This document shows positions 33,574 through 43,003 of a stretch of 64,000 nt of DNA, piece after piece. Origin of the DNA: Actinopolymorpha cephalotaxi (GTDB taxonomy: Bacteria; Actinomycetota; Actinomycetes; Propionibacteriales; Actinopolymorphaceae); assembly GCF_013408535.1 (NCBI RefSeq), contig NZ_JACBZA010000001.1, positions 3,370,850 to 3,434,849 on the forward strand, given 5' to 3'. Position 1 is the first letter of the stretch, and every line of letters starts with the position of its first letter. The notes below the pieces were generated by a model, which did not search any database, had not been told where the DNA came from, and saw only the letters and a list, made by a program, of their open reading frames with translations. The translations under genes and the position numbers were made by a program.

Positions 33574-35757
33574 ATGCCCGTCAGCCGTCGTACTTTCCTC
33601 CGCAGGTCAGCAACGACTCTCGGCGCGGCAGCCGTCGCGACCGCGTGGCCCGCGTCCATCGAGCGTGCGCTTGCCGTCCCCGCCGCCGCGGACACCGGGA
33701 CCATCAAGGACGTCAAGCACGTCGTCATCCTGATGCAGGAGAACCGCGGCTTCAACCACTACTTCGGCACGATGCGCGGCGTACGCGGCTTCGGTGATCG
33801 CATCACGATCCCGCTGGAGAGCGGCAAGCCGGTGTGGTTCCAGTCCGACGGTACGAAGGACATCCCGCCCTACCACCTCGACTCGGAGACGATGAGCGCG
33901 TTGCTCATCCCCTCGACTCCGCACAGCTTCAACAACGCGCAGGCCGCGTGGAACCAGGGCAAGCTGGGCTTCTGGCCGAAGTACAAGACGCAGTACTCCA
34001 TGGGCTACTACAAACGCGAGGACATCCCGTTCCAGTTCGCGCTTGCCGACGCCTTCACCATCTGCGACGACTACCACTGCTCGGTCACCACCGGCACCGA
34101 CCCCAACCGCATCGCGTTCTGGTCGGGCTCGAACTTCAACCCCGAGTTGGCCGCGCAGGGCTTCAACTGCGACGACGACCAGAGCGAGCCGAACAACCGG
34201 CGCAGCTGGATCACCGGCACCTGGGTGCCGGACGCCTGGCCGCAGACCTACAAGTACGTCGGCAACGCGTTCACCTGGGACACCATCCCCGACGTGCTGC
34301 AGCGCGCCGGGATCAGCTGGCGCATCTACCAGGACATGAACGACAACTGGACCGGCGCCATGCACGGGTGCCTGTCCTTCGAGAGCTTCCGCACCGCGCG
34401 CCCCGGCACGCCGATCTACGAGCGGGGCATGACGGGCGGCCCCGACTTCCTGGAGCAGCTGCGCCAGGACGTGCTGGACGGCACTCTTCCACAGGTGAGC
34501 TGGGTGCTGCCGACAGCGGCCAGCTCCGAACACCCCGGCGCCGGCTCGAGCCCGACCCACGGCGGCAACTTCACCGAACAGGTCCTGGACGCCCTCACGT
34601 CCAACCCGGAGGTCTGGAGCAAAACCGTTTTCCTGTTGACGTTCGACGAGAACGACGGGCTGTTCGACCACACGCCGGCGCCCGCCGTGCCGTCGTACAA
34701 CGCCGACGGTTCCCTTGCCGGCAAGTCGACGCAACCACTGGCCGGTGAGTACTTCTCCCACGGCGACCGTTCGTACCTCGCTGCCGACGACACCATCAGC
34801 GGCACGACCCGGCCCTGGGGCATGGGCCCTCGCGTGCCGATGTACGTCATCTCGCCGTGGAGCAGGGGCGGCTGGGTCGACTCGCAGGTCTTCGACCACA
34901 CCTCGGTCGGGATGTTCCTGGAGAAGCGCTTCGGTATCGAGCTGAACACCATCAGCCGCTGGCATCGTGCGATCGCCGGTGACCTCACCTCCGCTCTCGA
35001 CTTCGGTCACCCCAACGAACCGAGGTTTCCGAGCCTGCCCGACCAGAGCAACTGGGCCGAGTCCGATGCGCGGCAGCGCACCCTCCCCGCGCCGACCGCA
35101 CCTGCGACGCCGCAGCCGTTGTTCCAGGAGCGGGGAGTGCGCTATTCCCGTGCTCTGCCGTACGAGATCCACACCACCGCACGCATCGACGCAGGCGCCG
35201 TCACGCTGTCGTTCGCCAACACGGGCAGCCAGGGCGCGGTGTTCCACGTGTACGACAAGGCGCATCTGGACCGCATCCCGCGCCGCTACACCGTCGAGGC
35301 CCACAAGGCGCTCGAGGACACCTGGGACACGGCCACCGATTCGGGCGAGTACGACCTGGAGGTCTTCGGTCCGAACGGCTTCCTGCGCACGTTCACCGGA
35401 AACTCGCTCCACGACGACCCTGCCGGGCTCGACCTTCGCCTGAACTACGAGGTGGCCCGGCGGGCGGTGTCGCTGTCGGCTCACAACGCCGGGGACTCGG
35501 CGGTCTCCGTCACGGTCACCTCCAACGCCTACCAAATCGGTGGACCGTGGACGCTGCAGGTCGCGCCCGGCAAGACGGAAGTACGGCAGTGGCCGGTCGC
35601 CCGGAGCGGCAACTGGTACGACCTCACGGCGACCCTCGCGGGCGGCGGCTACGAGCGTCGGTTCGCCGGCCGGCTCGAGACCGGCAGGAACGGAGTGAGC
35701 GACCCGGCGATGGCCACCGAACTGCAGCGGATGCCCGCCGTTCAGCCAGGCTCGTAA
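33574..35757 (+). CDS. Tat-exported phospholipase C (acid phosphatase-like phosphoesterase family)
   Basis: 727 residues. The twin-arginine signal MPVSRRTFLRRSATTLGAAA is followed by the phosphoesterase domain: HVVILMQENRGFNHYFG with the metal-binding Glu-Asn, GDPN-like TGTDPNRIAFWSG, LLTFDENDGLFDH and VISPWSRGGWVDS. The C-terminal 170 residues form two repeated domains of the kind found in phosphocholine-specific phospholipases C. AAGGGGAA precedes the ATG. It should hydrolyse phosphatidylcholine or related phosphodiesters outside the membrane, for phosphate scavenging or lipid attack. Confidence 0.88.
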   Translation: MPVSRRTFLRRSATTLGAAAVATAWPASIERALAVPAAADTGTIKDVKHVVILMQENRGFNHYFGTMRGVRGFGDRITIPLESGKPVWFQSDGTKDIPPYHLDSETMSALLIPSTPHSFNNAQAAWNQGKLGFWPKYKTQYSMGYYKREDIPFQFALADAFTICDDYHCSVTTGTDPNRIAFWSGSNFNPELAAQGFNCDDDQSEPNNRRSWITGTWVPDAWPQTYKYVGNAFTWDTIPDVLQRAGISWRIYQDMNDNWTGAMHGCLSFESFRTARPGTPIYERGMTGGPDFLEQLRQDVLDGTLPQVSWVLPTAASSEHPGAGSSPTHGGNFTEQVLDALTSNPEVWSKTVFLLTFDENDGLFDHTPAPAVPSYNADGSLAGKSTQPLAGEYFSHGDRSYLAADDTISGTTRPWGMGPRVPMYVISPWSRGGWVDSQVFDHTSVGMFLEKRFGIELNTISRWHRAIAGDLTSALDFGHPNEPRFPSLPDQSNWAESDARQRTLPAPTAPATPQPLFQERGVRYSRALPYEIHTTARIDAGAVTLSFANTGSQGAVFHVYDKAHLDRIPRRYTVEAHKALEDTWDTATDSGEYDLEVFGPNGFLRTFTGNSLHDDPAGLDLRLNYEVARRAVSLSAHNAGDSAVSVTVTSNAYQIGGPWTLQVAPGKTEVRQWPVARSGNWYDLTATLAGGGYERRFAGRLETGRNGVSDPAMATELQRMPAVQPGS

Positions 35758-35769
35758 CCACGATCCGTC

Positions 35770-35806
35770 GGGTGATCGGGGTGATCGGGGTGATCGGGGG
35801 GGGGCG
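35770..35806 (+). repeat. Tandem GGTGATCGG repeat
   Basis: About three copies of a 9-base unit ending in a G-run lie between the phospholipase and asparagine synthetase genes. It looks like slippage-prone DNA. No function is evident. Confidence 0.6.
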
Positions 35807-35963
35807 AACTTTCCTGTGTGCCAGCCATGAGTTTCGCGTAGGTGCTCCACCGAGACGCCTCCCGCCTCGCCATCGAGCCAACTTTCACAGCCTGCGTACA
35901 GGCTACTTACAGGTGAGACCCATAACGTCGCAGTCCTCGATCGGTGCGGCGGGAGGAGCTCAT

Positions 35964-37877
35964 GTGTGCGGCATCGCTGGGTATGTCGGTCTGGACGAGG
36001 TGACCGGGGCGCCTGTCCTGACGGCAATGGCCCGGGCACAGCGGCATCGAGGCCCCGATGGGGACGGCACCTTCACCGGGCCGGGCTTCGGCCTCGCCCA
36101 CCAGCGGCTGGCGATCATCGACCGGGCCCGCGGCGCGCAGCCGATGGTCTCCCCCGACGGCCGGTACGTCCTGAGCTACAACGGCGAGGTCTACAACTAC
36201 CGGGACCTGCGCACCGAACTGACCGAGGCGGGACGGAGCTTTCGCACCGACTCCGACACCGAGGTGGTGCTGGCCGCCTACGAGCGCTGGGGTACGGCCG
36301 CGTTCGACAGGTTCAACGGCATGTTCGCCCTCGCGGTCGCCGACACTGTCACCGGCCGGGTGGTTCTGGCTCGTGACCAGTTCGGCATCAAGCCGCTGCA
36401 CCTGGCCACCGGGCCGGACGGCGAGGCGTTGTTCGCCAGCGAGATCGGTGCGCTGCTCGCGACCGGCCGGTTGTCGCGGTGCCCGGACGAGACGACCGTC
36501 TACCGCTACCTCCGCCATCGTGTGCACGACGACACCGACCGGACCTTCTTCGACGGCATCCACCGGCTGCCGCCAGGTCACCTGGCGATCATCGAACCCG
36601 ACGGCACCTCGACGGTCGAGCCCTACACCCACTTCTACACCGAGCTGCGGGACCTGGCCTCGCGGTCGCAGCCGTACGACGCGGCCGCGCGCGAGCGGTT
36701 CACCCAGGCCCTGACCACGGCGATCCGGCTCCGGCTGGTCAGCGACGTACCCGTGGGAACGGCGCTGTCCGGCGGCCTGGACTCCTCCACCATCGTGGCC
36801 AGCCTGGATCGGCTGCTCGGGCAATCCGACGTTGACGCGGGCTCGCTCGGCCCACGCCAGCAGACGTTCTCTGCGGTCTTCCCGGGCCAGATCAACGACG
36901 AGGAACGCTACGTCGACGCGGTTGCCGCTCGTTGTTCGGATCGGCTGCGGGTGCACAAGGTGCATCCCGAACCCGAGGGGCTGGTGGCCGAGCTCACCGA
37001 CTTCGTTCGTACGCAACAGGAACCCGTGATCTCCACCGGGCCGTACGCGCAGTACTGCGTGATGCGCTCGGCGAGCCGGCACGTGACGGTGATGCTGGAC
37101 GGGCAGGGCGCGGACGAGTTGCTCGCCGGCTACGCGCCGTACGTGCTCGTCCACCTCCGAGAGCTCCGGCGGACGGCCGGGAACCGCCGGGCCGCCCGCG
37201 AACTCCTCCGCTTCTCGGACGTGTTGTGGCGACTGGGGCGGTTCCGGGTCAAGGACTCGCTGCGGCGCCGGACCAGGACTCCCGTCACGGACCTGCTCGA
37301 CCCCGACTTCATGGCCGCACACACCGGGCAGACGCTGCGGGTGGTCCGCGACGACGTGAAGCTGCGCCTGGAGGACGACCTGTTCCGGCAGAGTCTGCCC
37401 GCCCTGCTGCGTTACGAGGACCGCAACACCATGCGCTTCTCGGTCGAGGGACGGGTGCCGTTCCTCGACATGGACCTGCTGCGGGCGCTGTGGCCGCTGG
37501 ACAACTCGGCGATCATCGGCGCCGGCTGGAACAAGCGGGCCCTTCGGGACGCGACGGCCGGGCTGCTGCCCGGCAAGGTGCTCCGCCGGCGGAACAAGAT
37601 CGGGTTCACCACGCCGGAGCAGGCGTGGTTCCTGCGGATCCACGAGAGTGTGCGGGAGATCCTCAGCTCGCCGTCGTTCGGGAGCCGGCCGTACTGGCGG
37701 CAGGAGGCCGTCCTGCAAGCCTTCGACGACTTCGTGGCCGGTAAGGGTGCTTCGGAGACGATGGTCTTCTGGCGGCTGGTCAACGTCGAGCTCTGGCTTC
37801 GTACGTTCGTCGATGGCGACCCGGCCCCATTGCAGACCGGTGCGGGTGCGGCCGAGCCGAGCGCACTCGTGCCGTAG
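35964..37877 (+). CDS. asnB: Asparagine synthetase (glutamine-hydrolysing)
   Basis: About 637 residues. The glutaminase domain must start with Met-Cys, and the GTG at 35964 gives exactly that (CGIAGYVG), with GGGAGGAG five bases upstream. An ATG two bases earlier is out of frame. The N-terminal nucleophile hydrolase part has RHRGPDGDG, LAHQRLAIID and LSYNGEVYNYRDLR. The synthetase part has the ATP-binding SGGLDSS motif near 270 and GQGADELLAGY. It makes Asn from Asp and Gln-derived ammonia, or amidates a product in a biosynthetic pathway. No such pathway is visible around it. Confidence 0.9.
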   Translation: MCGIAGYVGLDEVTGAPVLTAMARAQRHRGPDGDGTFTGPGFGLAHQRLAIIDRARGAQPMVSPDGRYVLSYNGEVYNYRDLRTELTEAGRSFRTDSDTEVVLAAYERWGTAAFDRFNGMFALAVADTVTGRVVLARDQFGIKPLHLATGPDGEALFASEIGALLATGRLSRCPDETTVYRYLRHRVHDDTDRTFFDGIHRLPPGHLAIIEPDGTSTVEPYTHFYTELRDLASRSQPYDAAARERFTQALTTAIRLRLVSDVPVGTALSGGLDSSTIVASLDRLLGQSDVDAGSLGPRQQTFSAVFPGQINDEERYVDAVAARCSDRLRVHKVHPEPEGLVAELTDFVRTQQEPVISTGPYAQYCVMRSASRHVTVMLDGQGADELLAGYAPYVLVHLRELRRTAGNRRAARELLRFSDVLWRLGRFRVKDSLRRRTRTPVTDLLDPDFMAAHTGQTLRVVRDDVKLRLEDDLFRQSLPALLRYEDRNTMRFSVEGRVPFLDMDLLRALWPLDNSAIIGAGWNKRALRDATAGLLPGKVLRRRNKIGFTTPEQAWFLRIHESVREILSSPSFGSRPYWRQEAVLQAFDDFVAGKGASETMVFWRLVNVELWLRTFVDGDPAPLQTGAGAAEPSALVP

Positions 37878-37942
37878 CGCGGCGGACGTCGGTCGTGCGG
37901 CGTCAACCACGCCTTGGCACCGGAAGGCGCACCACGAGATGC

Positions 37943-38704
37943 TCACACGAGTGGGAACAGTTCGTGGTCGAGTGGTTCGCCGACGGGCAGGCCGAGTCCG
38001 TCGGTGACCACGTGCGGTGCGCCGGTGTACGTCGTACCGGCGTCCACGTAGATCGCGACGTGGGCGATGCGGGGGTCGTCGGTGAGGTTCGGCGTCGCGG
38101 AATGGGCGAGGTAGGCGTTGTGGAACGTACAGTCGCCGGCTCGCAGCGGGATCGTCAGCCGCTTCTCCCAGCGCAGATCCGGCGCCTCGCGGAACAGGTC
38201 GTCCCGATCGGCCAGGTCCTGCGGCCGCAGGTTGGTCTGGTCGTGCGAACCCGGGATGAACGTCATGCAGCCGCGCTCGGCCGGTACGTCCACCAGCGCC
38301 ACCCAGGCCGACAACGACGCCCGCGAACCGCTGTGCGGCCAGTACGGCGCGTCCTGGTGGAACTCGGTGGCCGCGCCGTTGTGCGGCGGCTTGATCAGTA
38401 GATGGTCGTGCCAGAGCCGCAGCGGCACCCCGGCCAGTGCGGTCGCCGCCGCCGCCAACCGGGCGTCGAGGGTGAGCTCACGGAGTACGTCGTCGTGTCG
38501 CCAGACGTTGACGTACTGCTTGAAGATCACCGATCTGTTCGCTTCGTCCGAGGCGGTCCGGTACACCTCCGCGGCCGCGTCCCGAAACCGCGCTGCCTCC
38601 GCGGCGCTGACGATGTTCCGGATCCGGACCACGCCGTCACGTCGATAGGCCGAAATGGTCTCTTCATCCAGGGCGAGAGCTGTCGTAGGCTCGGTGGTTG
38701 TCAT
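37943..38704 (-). CDS. Phytanoyl-CoA-dioxygenase-family protein
   Basis: 253 residues with the Fe(II)/2-oxoglutarate dioxygenase fold. The metal ligands are the His and Asp of ATEFHQDAPYWPHSG and a distal His near the C-terminus (HSATPNLTDDPR), followed by an Arg for 2-oxoglutarate. The block MTFIPGSHDQTN is also characteristic of PhyH. The family hydroxylates a wide range of small molecules. It is divergent from an AraC regulator with 105 bases between, so the substrate is probably sensed by that regulator. Confidence 0.82.
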   Translation of the reverse strand: MTTTEPTTALALDEETISAYRRDGVVRIRNIVSAAEAARFRDAAAEVYRTASDEANRSVIFKQYVNVWRHDDVLRELTLDARLAAAATALAGVPLRLWHDHLLIKPPHNGAATEFHQDAPYWPHSGSRASLSAWVALVDVPAERGCMTFIPGSHDQTNLRPQDLADRDDLFREAPDLRWEKRLTIPLRAGDCTFHNAYLAHSATPNLTDDPRIAHVAIYVDAGTTYTGAPHVVTDGLGLPVGEPLDHELFPLV

Positions 38705-38778
38705 GCGCCGGCTCCAGAATCCGTTGCGAGGTTGGACTTCCAGCTTCACCTGGATCGGCGTCCGGCGACAGGCAACAG

Positions 38779-38804
38779 TTGACACGTACTTGACTGATCT
38801 TGAC
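38779..38804 (+). promoter_or_regulatory. Three phased TTGAC repeats in the phyH-araC spacer
   Basis: TTGAC occurs at 38779, 38790 and 38800, spaced 11 and 10 bases, which puts them on the same face of the helix. AraC-type proteins often bind direct repeats, so this is a candidate binding site for the regulator encoded next to it. The first copy could also act as a -35 element. Confidence 0.45.
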
Positions 38805-38809
38805 CTTCG

Positions 38810-39526
38810 GTGGCCATCGTGCACAAGATCTTCAGCCATGAGGTGTTCCCCGACCAGCGCCTCCCGATCGCCGGTGAACAGATCGAGGTGGTCGCCGACG
38901 TCGCACCCCACAGTCATGCGTTCTTCGAGATCGTGGTCGTGCTCGACGGGCACGGCACCCATCTCTCGGCCACTGGCGAGACGCCGCTCCAGCGTGACTC
39001 GGTGGTCGTCCTCCGGCCCGGCCAGTGGCACGGGTACGCCAGGTGCGACGGCCTCGTGGTCCGCAACGCCTACCTCGGTGCGAACATCCTGGGCTTCCTG
39101 TCCGAGGCGCTGATCCACAGCGAAACCCCGCACCCACCCGATCACGCGCACCCCGCCGTCCAGCACGCCATGCGGTTGCTGGAGGCAGGTGCCGGCGAAC
39201 CATGGACGCTGACCCGGCTGGCCGGCGAGGTGAACGTCGCCCCCGGCTATCTGGTCCGCCTGTTCGGGCGTACGGCGGGAGTGTCCCCGATGGCATACCT
39301 CAACAAGCTCCGGGCCGAACGAGCCGCGGGACTGTTGATCGAGACCGATCTCCCGATCGCCGCAATCGGTGCGATGGTCGGCTGGCACGACCCCAGCCAC
39401 GCCAGCCGCCGATTCCATGCTTCCTTCGGCCTGAGTCCATCCCGCTATCGCAGGGACTTCCGTCCATCAGGGCAAACCCAGTCACCGAGCGGGGAGTTGG
39501 ATGGCTCCGCAGGCGAAGCCGAGTAG
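38810..39526 (+). CDS. AraC-family transcriptional regulator
   Basis: About 238 residues. The N-terminal cupin (ADVAPHSHAFFEIVVVLDGHG, then VVVLRPGQWHGY) would bind the effector. The C-terminal double helix-turn-helix starts WTLTRLAGEVNVAPGYLVRL and ends in the classical GWHDPSHASRRFHASFGLSP. The start may be the GTG at 38810 or the GTG nine bases later (MHKIFSHEVFPD). It probably activates the divergent PhyH gene in response to a small compound. Confidence 0.83.
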   Translation: MAIVHKIFSHEVFPDQRLPIAGEQIEVVADVAPHSHAFFEIVVVLDGHGTHLSATGETPLQRDSVVVLRPGQWHGYARCDGLVVRNAYLGANILGFLSEALIHSETPHPPDHAHPAVQHAMRLLEAGAGEPWTLTRLAGEVNVAPGYLVRLFGRTAGVSPMAYLNKLRAERAAGLLIETDLPIAAIGAMVGWHDPSHASRRFHASFGLSPSRYRRDFRPSGQTQSPSGELDGSAGEAE

Positions 39527-39578
39527 TGAAGGGCGGGTCAGCAGGTTCACCAGACCGGCCGGCATCCTGGCCAAGCCG

Positions 39579-39666
39579 TCAGCCCGGCGCCTCGACACGT
39601 GGCTCAGCCCCGGGGGTGCCGTGCCAGGTGGACCACAACGCGGCGTAGGTGCCGCCCTGCTCGATG
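39579..39666 (-). pseudogene. Remnant copy of the 3' end of the ABC exporter gene at 41208
   Basis: About 87 bases match the last 85 or so bases of the ABC transporter gene (41207-41294), including its stop codon, in the same orientation with only about six mismatches. The match ends abruptly on the right. The intact gene lies 1.6 kb further on, beyond the VOC-ArsR-SRPBCC operon, so that operon sits between two copies of this end. Confidence 0.8.
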
Positions 39667-39741
39667 GCCGCCGCGGGTTCCCTCATCGCGTGAGCCACCA
39701 CCGCCGCACATCACGACGAGTAGAACGGCCAGCTTCCACAG

Positions 39742-40170
39742 TTATCCCTCGTACCTGGATAGGTCCTCGGTCGTACCCACGAGCCGAAACACCTGGCCTC
39801 CAGGAGCCTGGAAGTACAGATGCGGATCCGGGACCTCGAGCACCCTCACGCCGAAGTCGACGATCTTCCTCCGCATCTCGTCGACGTCGTCTGCCTTCAG
39901 TTCCAGGAAGATCGCCTTCAGGAAGTCGTCGTCGCTCAGGGCGTCCTCGGAGGCGTAGGTGACACCTTCGTCCACCTCCCGCGCGTTGCCGCGTTCGTAG
40001 AGGAACGAGATCCAGAAGTCGTCCCCCACCCGAATATCGTCCTTGTCGTCGAACTCTCTACCGACTTCGCAGCCGAGGACGTCACGGTAGAAACGGCGGA
40101 TTCGGTCTCGCTCAGCCCGGCGTACTCGAAGTGCCGAGTGGTTTCCGAAGACCACGTTGTTCACGGTCAC
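39742..40170 (-). CDS. VOC/glyoxalase-like protein
   Basis: 142 residues of the vicinal-oxygen-chelate fold. It begins TVNNVVFGNHSALRVR, with a metal-ligand-type His, and has RFYRDVLGCEVGREF, then DVDEMRRKIVDFGVRVLEVP and HLYFQAPGGQVFRLVG at the C-terminus. Such proteins are metal-dependent lyases, dioxygenases or resistance proteins. The GTG at 40170 overlaps the arsR stop (GTGA), so it is coupled. Last gene of the SRPBCC-ArsR-VOC operon. Confidence 0.8.
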   Translation of the reverse strand: MTVNNVVFGNHSALRVRRAERDRIRRFYRDVLGCEVGREFDDKDDIRVGDDFWISFLYERGNAREVDEGVTYASEDALSDDDFLKAIFLELKADDVDEMRRKIVDFGVRVLEVPDPHLYFQAPGGQVFRLVGTTEDLSRYEG

Positions 40171-40529
40171 GCGCTTCCCCTGTCCGTTCGGTTTGCCGGT
40201 CGCCCCGCCTGGATCGACTCGGCGATCGTCTTGATGCGACGCAGGCGCGCGTCCCATGCGGCGCCGACGGATGTCAGTTGCTCGACGGCGCGGGAGAACT
40301 GCACCTCGTCGACGACGTAGCGCACCTCGCGACCATCCTTTCGGGGCAGGACGAGCGCGGCGCGTTCCAGGACGCCGAGATGTTTCGCGACGGCCTGCCG
40401 CGTCACCGGCAGGTGGCCGCTCAGGCTCGTCGCCGTGCCGGACCCGTCGGCGAGCAGCAGATCCAGCAGCCGGCGCCGGGTGGGGTCACCGATGGCCGCC
40501 CACAGCTCGTCGTCGACACCCGCGGTCAC
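40167..40529 (-). CDS. ArsR-family regulator
   Basis: 120 residues. The winged helix (ELWAAIGDPTRRRLLDLL, LSGHLPVTRQAVAKHLGVL, KDGREVRYVV) is the ArsR type that accompanies SRPBCC proteins. No clear metal-binding cysteines are present, so it probably senses an organic ligand. Both ends are coupled by GTGA overlaps to its neighbours. The paired palindromes upstream of the operon (41005-41062) are its likely operators. Confidence 0.88.
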   Translation of the reverse strand: MTAGVDDELWAAIGDPTRRRLLDLLLADGSGTATSLSGHLPVTRQAVAKHLGVLERAALVLPRKDGREVRYVVDEVQFSRAVEQLTSVGAAWDARLRRIKTIAESIQAGRPANRTDRGSA

Positions 40530-40987
40530 GACCGCACCAGTCCGGACGCATACGCCGCGAGGTTCGGCAGGTGCTGGTCCCAGCCGGCGCTGTGGCTGCG
40601 GTAGTGCGCCTCGAGCTGAGCTGCCTCCCAGCCGATCTCCCGGAACCCGGCCTCGGTGAGGCGTAACAGGGTCCCGCCCTCGGCAGGCGCCAGGTCGAAC
40701 GTCACCAGGAACGAGTTGTGGGTCGTCGCCGGCTGGCCCTCAGGGTGAGCCCAGCGGAACACGAACCGCCGCGGCTCGTCGGCCTCGACCACCTGGATCG
40801 GCACAGTGAGGGTGCCGGTCCCGTCCCGCCGGAGCCTGGTCATCCGTCCCTCGCCACTTCCCGTGGGCGGGAAGGACGCGTCGAAGCCCCACTACTGCGC
40901 GATGTGCTCGGGCCGCGTGATCACCGCGTACACCACCTCGGGAGTGGCATCGATGTGGATCTCGCGTTCGATGCTGCCGAACTCCAT
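40526..40987 (-). pseudogene. SRPBCC/AHSA1-domain protein interrupted by an in-frame amber codon
   Basis: The frame from ATG 40987 (after GGGAGGGTGG) reads MEFGSIEREIHIDATPEVVY and IARPEHIAQ-like sequence, meets TAG at 40892-40894 where a Trp is expected (EHIAQ-stop-WGFDASFP), and then continues without shift to a normal C-terminus at 40526 (WDQHLPNLAAYASGL). It would be 153 residues if the codon were read through. The rest shows no decay: the ribosome binding site, frame and GTGA coupling to arsR are intact. A recent TGG-to-TAG mutation or a sequencing error is most likely. The START-like fold binds hydrophobic ligands. Translation could restart at an ATG near 40843. Confidence 0.8.
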
Positions 40988-41004
40988 GGCCACCCTCCCC
41001 GTCC

Positions 41005-41062
41005 TGCAACCGTTGGTTGCACCGTAGCTCCACCGGGGCAGATCGCGCAACCTTTGGTTGCA
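41005..41062. promoter_or_regulatory. Two identical-arm palindromes, probable ArsR operators
   Basis: TGCAACCgttGGTTGCA (41005-41021) and GCAACCtttGGTTGC (41047-41061) are perfect palindromes with the same arms, 41 bases centre to centre (about four helical turns). They lie directly upstream of the SRPBCC-ArsR-VOC operon. Two ArsR dimers on the same face of the DNA would be expected. Confidence 0.75.
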
Positions 41063-41207
41063 GGACAGGCGTGCGAGTGTCGCATCACACGATTGACGGT
41101 GGCTATCGCCGGACGTTCGACGAGAGGTCGTTTGCAGGTCCGGCCGCGGCGAGGTCCACCCAGAAAACGTGTCTCCGGTCGTAACGGCGACCCGTAATCT
41201 CCGGTCG

Positions 41208-43003
41208 TCAGCCCGAGGCGTCGACACGTGGCTCAGCCCTGGGGGTGCCGTGCCAGGTGGACCACAAGGCGGCGTAGGTGCCGCCCTGCTCGATGAGTTC
41301 GCCGTGGGTGCCGATCTCGATGATCCGGCCACTGTCCATGACCGCTACCCGGTCGGCGTCGTGAGCGGTGTGCAGACGGTGCGCGATGGCCAGTACGGAG
41401 CGTCCGGACAGCACCGCGGACAAGGCCCGTTCGGCGCGCCGTGCGGTCGTCGGGTCGAGCATGGCGGTCGCCTCGTCGAGGATCACCGTGTGGGGGTCGG
41501 CGAGTACGACGCGGGCCAGGGACAGCTGCTGCGCCTGCCCTGCGTCCAGGCGGACCAGCTCCGAGCCCAGTTCGGTGTCCAGGCCGTCGGGAAGGTCGTG
41601 GAACCACGTGGCTCCGACCGCCTCCAGGGCGGCGCGGAGTTCCGCGTCGCCGGACGCGACGCTCGCTATTCGCAGGTTGTCGCGGATGGTTCCCCTGAAC
41701 ACATGATGGTCCTGGGTGACGAGCACGATCTGCCGGCGCAGCTGCGCCACCGACAGCTGTGACACAGGTACGCCGCCGACCGTGACCGAACCGGTCCTCG
41801 GTTCGTCGATGCCGGCCACGAGGCGCGCGACGGTGGACTTCCCGGCCCCCGAGGCGCCGACGACGGCGAGCCTTTCCCCGGGCCTCAGGTCGAGGTCGAT
41901 GCCGTGCAGGACGTCCGGCCGCCCGTCGTAGGCGAAGCGGACTCCCCTGATCTCGACGCGGTCGTGGGCGGGCTCCGGCGGCGCTCCGTCCTGGGGCGCG
42001 GCCAGGTCCGCGACGCCTTCCAGGCGGGCGAAGGACGCGGCGCTGCTCTGCAACTGGTCGATCCAGATCTCGAGGACGTCGATCGGGCCCTGGAGCTGGC
42101 GCAGGTACAGGGCGACGGCGACGATCGAGCCGAGGCTGACCGCCCCGCGCTCGTAGAGGACGCCGCCGACGAGCAGGGCGCCGACGAGCGGGAGCACGTA
42201 GGAGACGTCGACGATCGAGTACAGAACGGTGCGCAGGCGCAGGGCCCGCAGCCGGGTCCCACGAGCCCGCTCGATGGCTGCCAGGCTGGCGTGCAGTCGT
42301 TCCCGCTGCAGCGAGAGGGCCTCGACGGTTCGGGCGCCGGCCGCCGTCGTCGCCAGGACCTCGGCCATCGTGGAGTTCGCCGCACCCATGCTCAGATAGG
42401 CCGATCGGGCCCGGCGCAGGTACCACCGGGCCGCGAACCAGATCCCCGACAGTCCGATCACGCTGCACAGTCCCAGCAGCGGGCTCACGACGGCGACGGC
42501 GACCAGGATCATCAGCGTCTGGATCACGGCGATGAACACGTCGGGGATGGCCATGCGCATGGTGGCGGACACCGCGGAGACGTCGCCGCCGGCGCGGGCC
42601 GAAAGATCGCCCAGGGACGCCTTCTCCACGATCCGAGCCGGAAGCGTCAGGACCCGTTCGAGGAACTGCTCGCGGATGTGGGCGGACAGCCGTTCGCCGA
42701 GACGTACGGCGATCAGCCGGGCGTAGCGGGTGAGCACGAACTGCAGTGCGGCGAAGACCACGATGAGCGCGGCCAGCCGGTCGATCCCGGCGACATCGGC
42801 GCCACGCCCGACGCTGTTGACGATGCGCCCCAGCAGGAAGGGCCCGGCGAGTCCGGCCGACGTCGCCAGCACGTTGAGCCCGACGACGAGGCCGAACGCC
42901 AGGGGTTCCCGGCGTACGAGGGACACCGTGGAACGCCGTACCGCCGCGGCCGTCGCGACCGGCAGGTGGCCCGCGTCCGTGGTCGCGGGTACGACGGACG
43001 CCG

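Noticed and set aside
33607-36039. Long open frame antisense to the phospholipase C gene
   Set aside because: Composition is Arg/Gly/Val-rich as expected for the mirror of a GC-rich gene. No domain is seen, and the plus strand encodes a clear enzyme.
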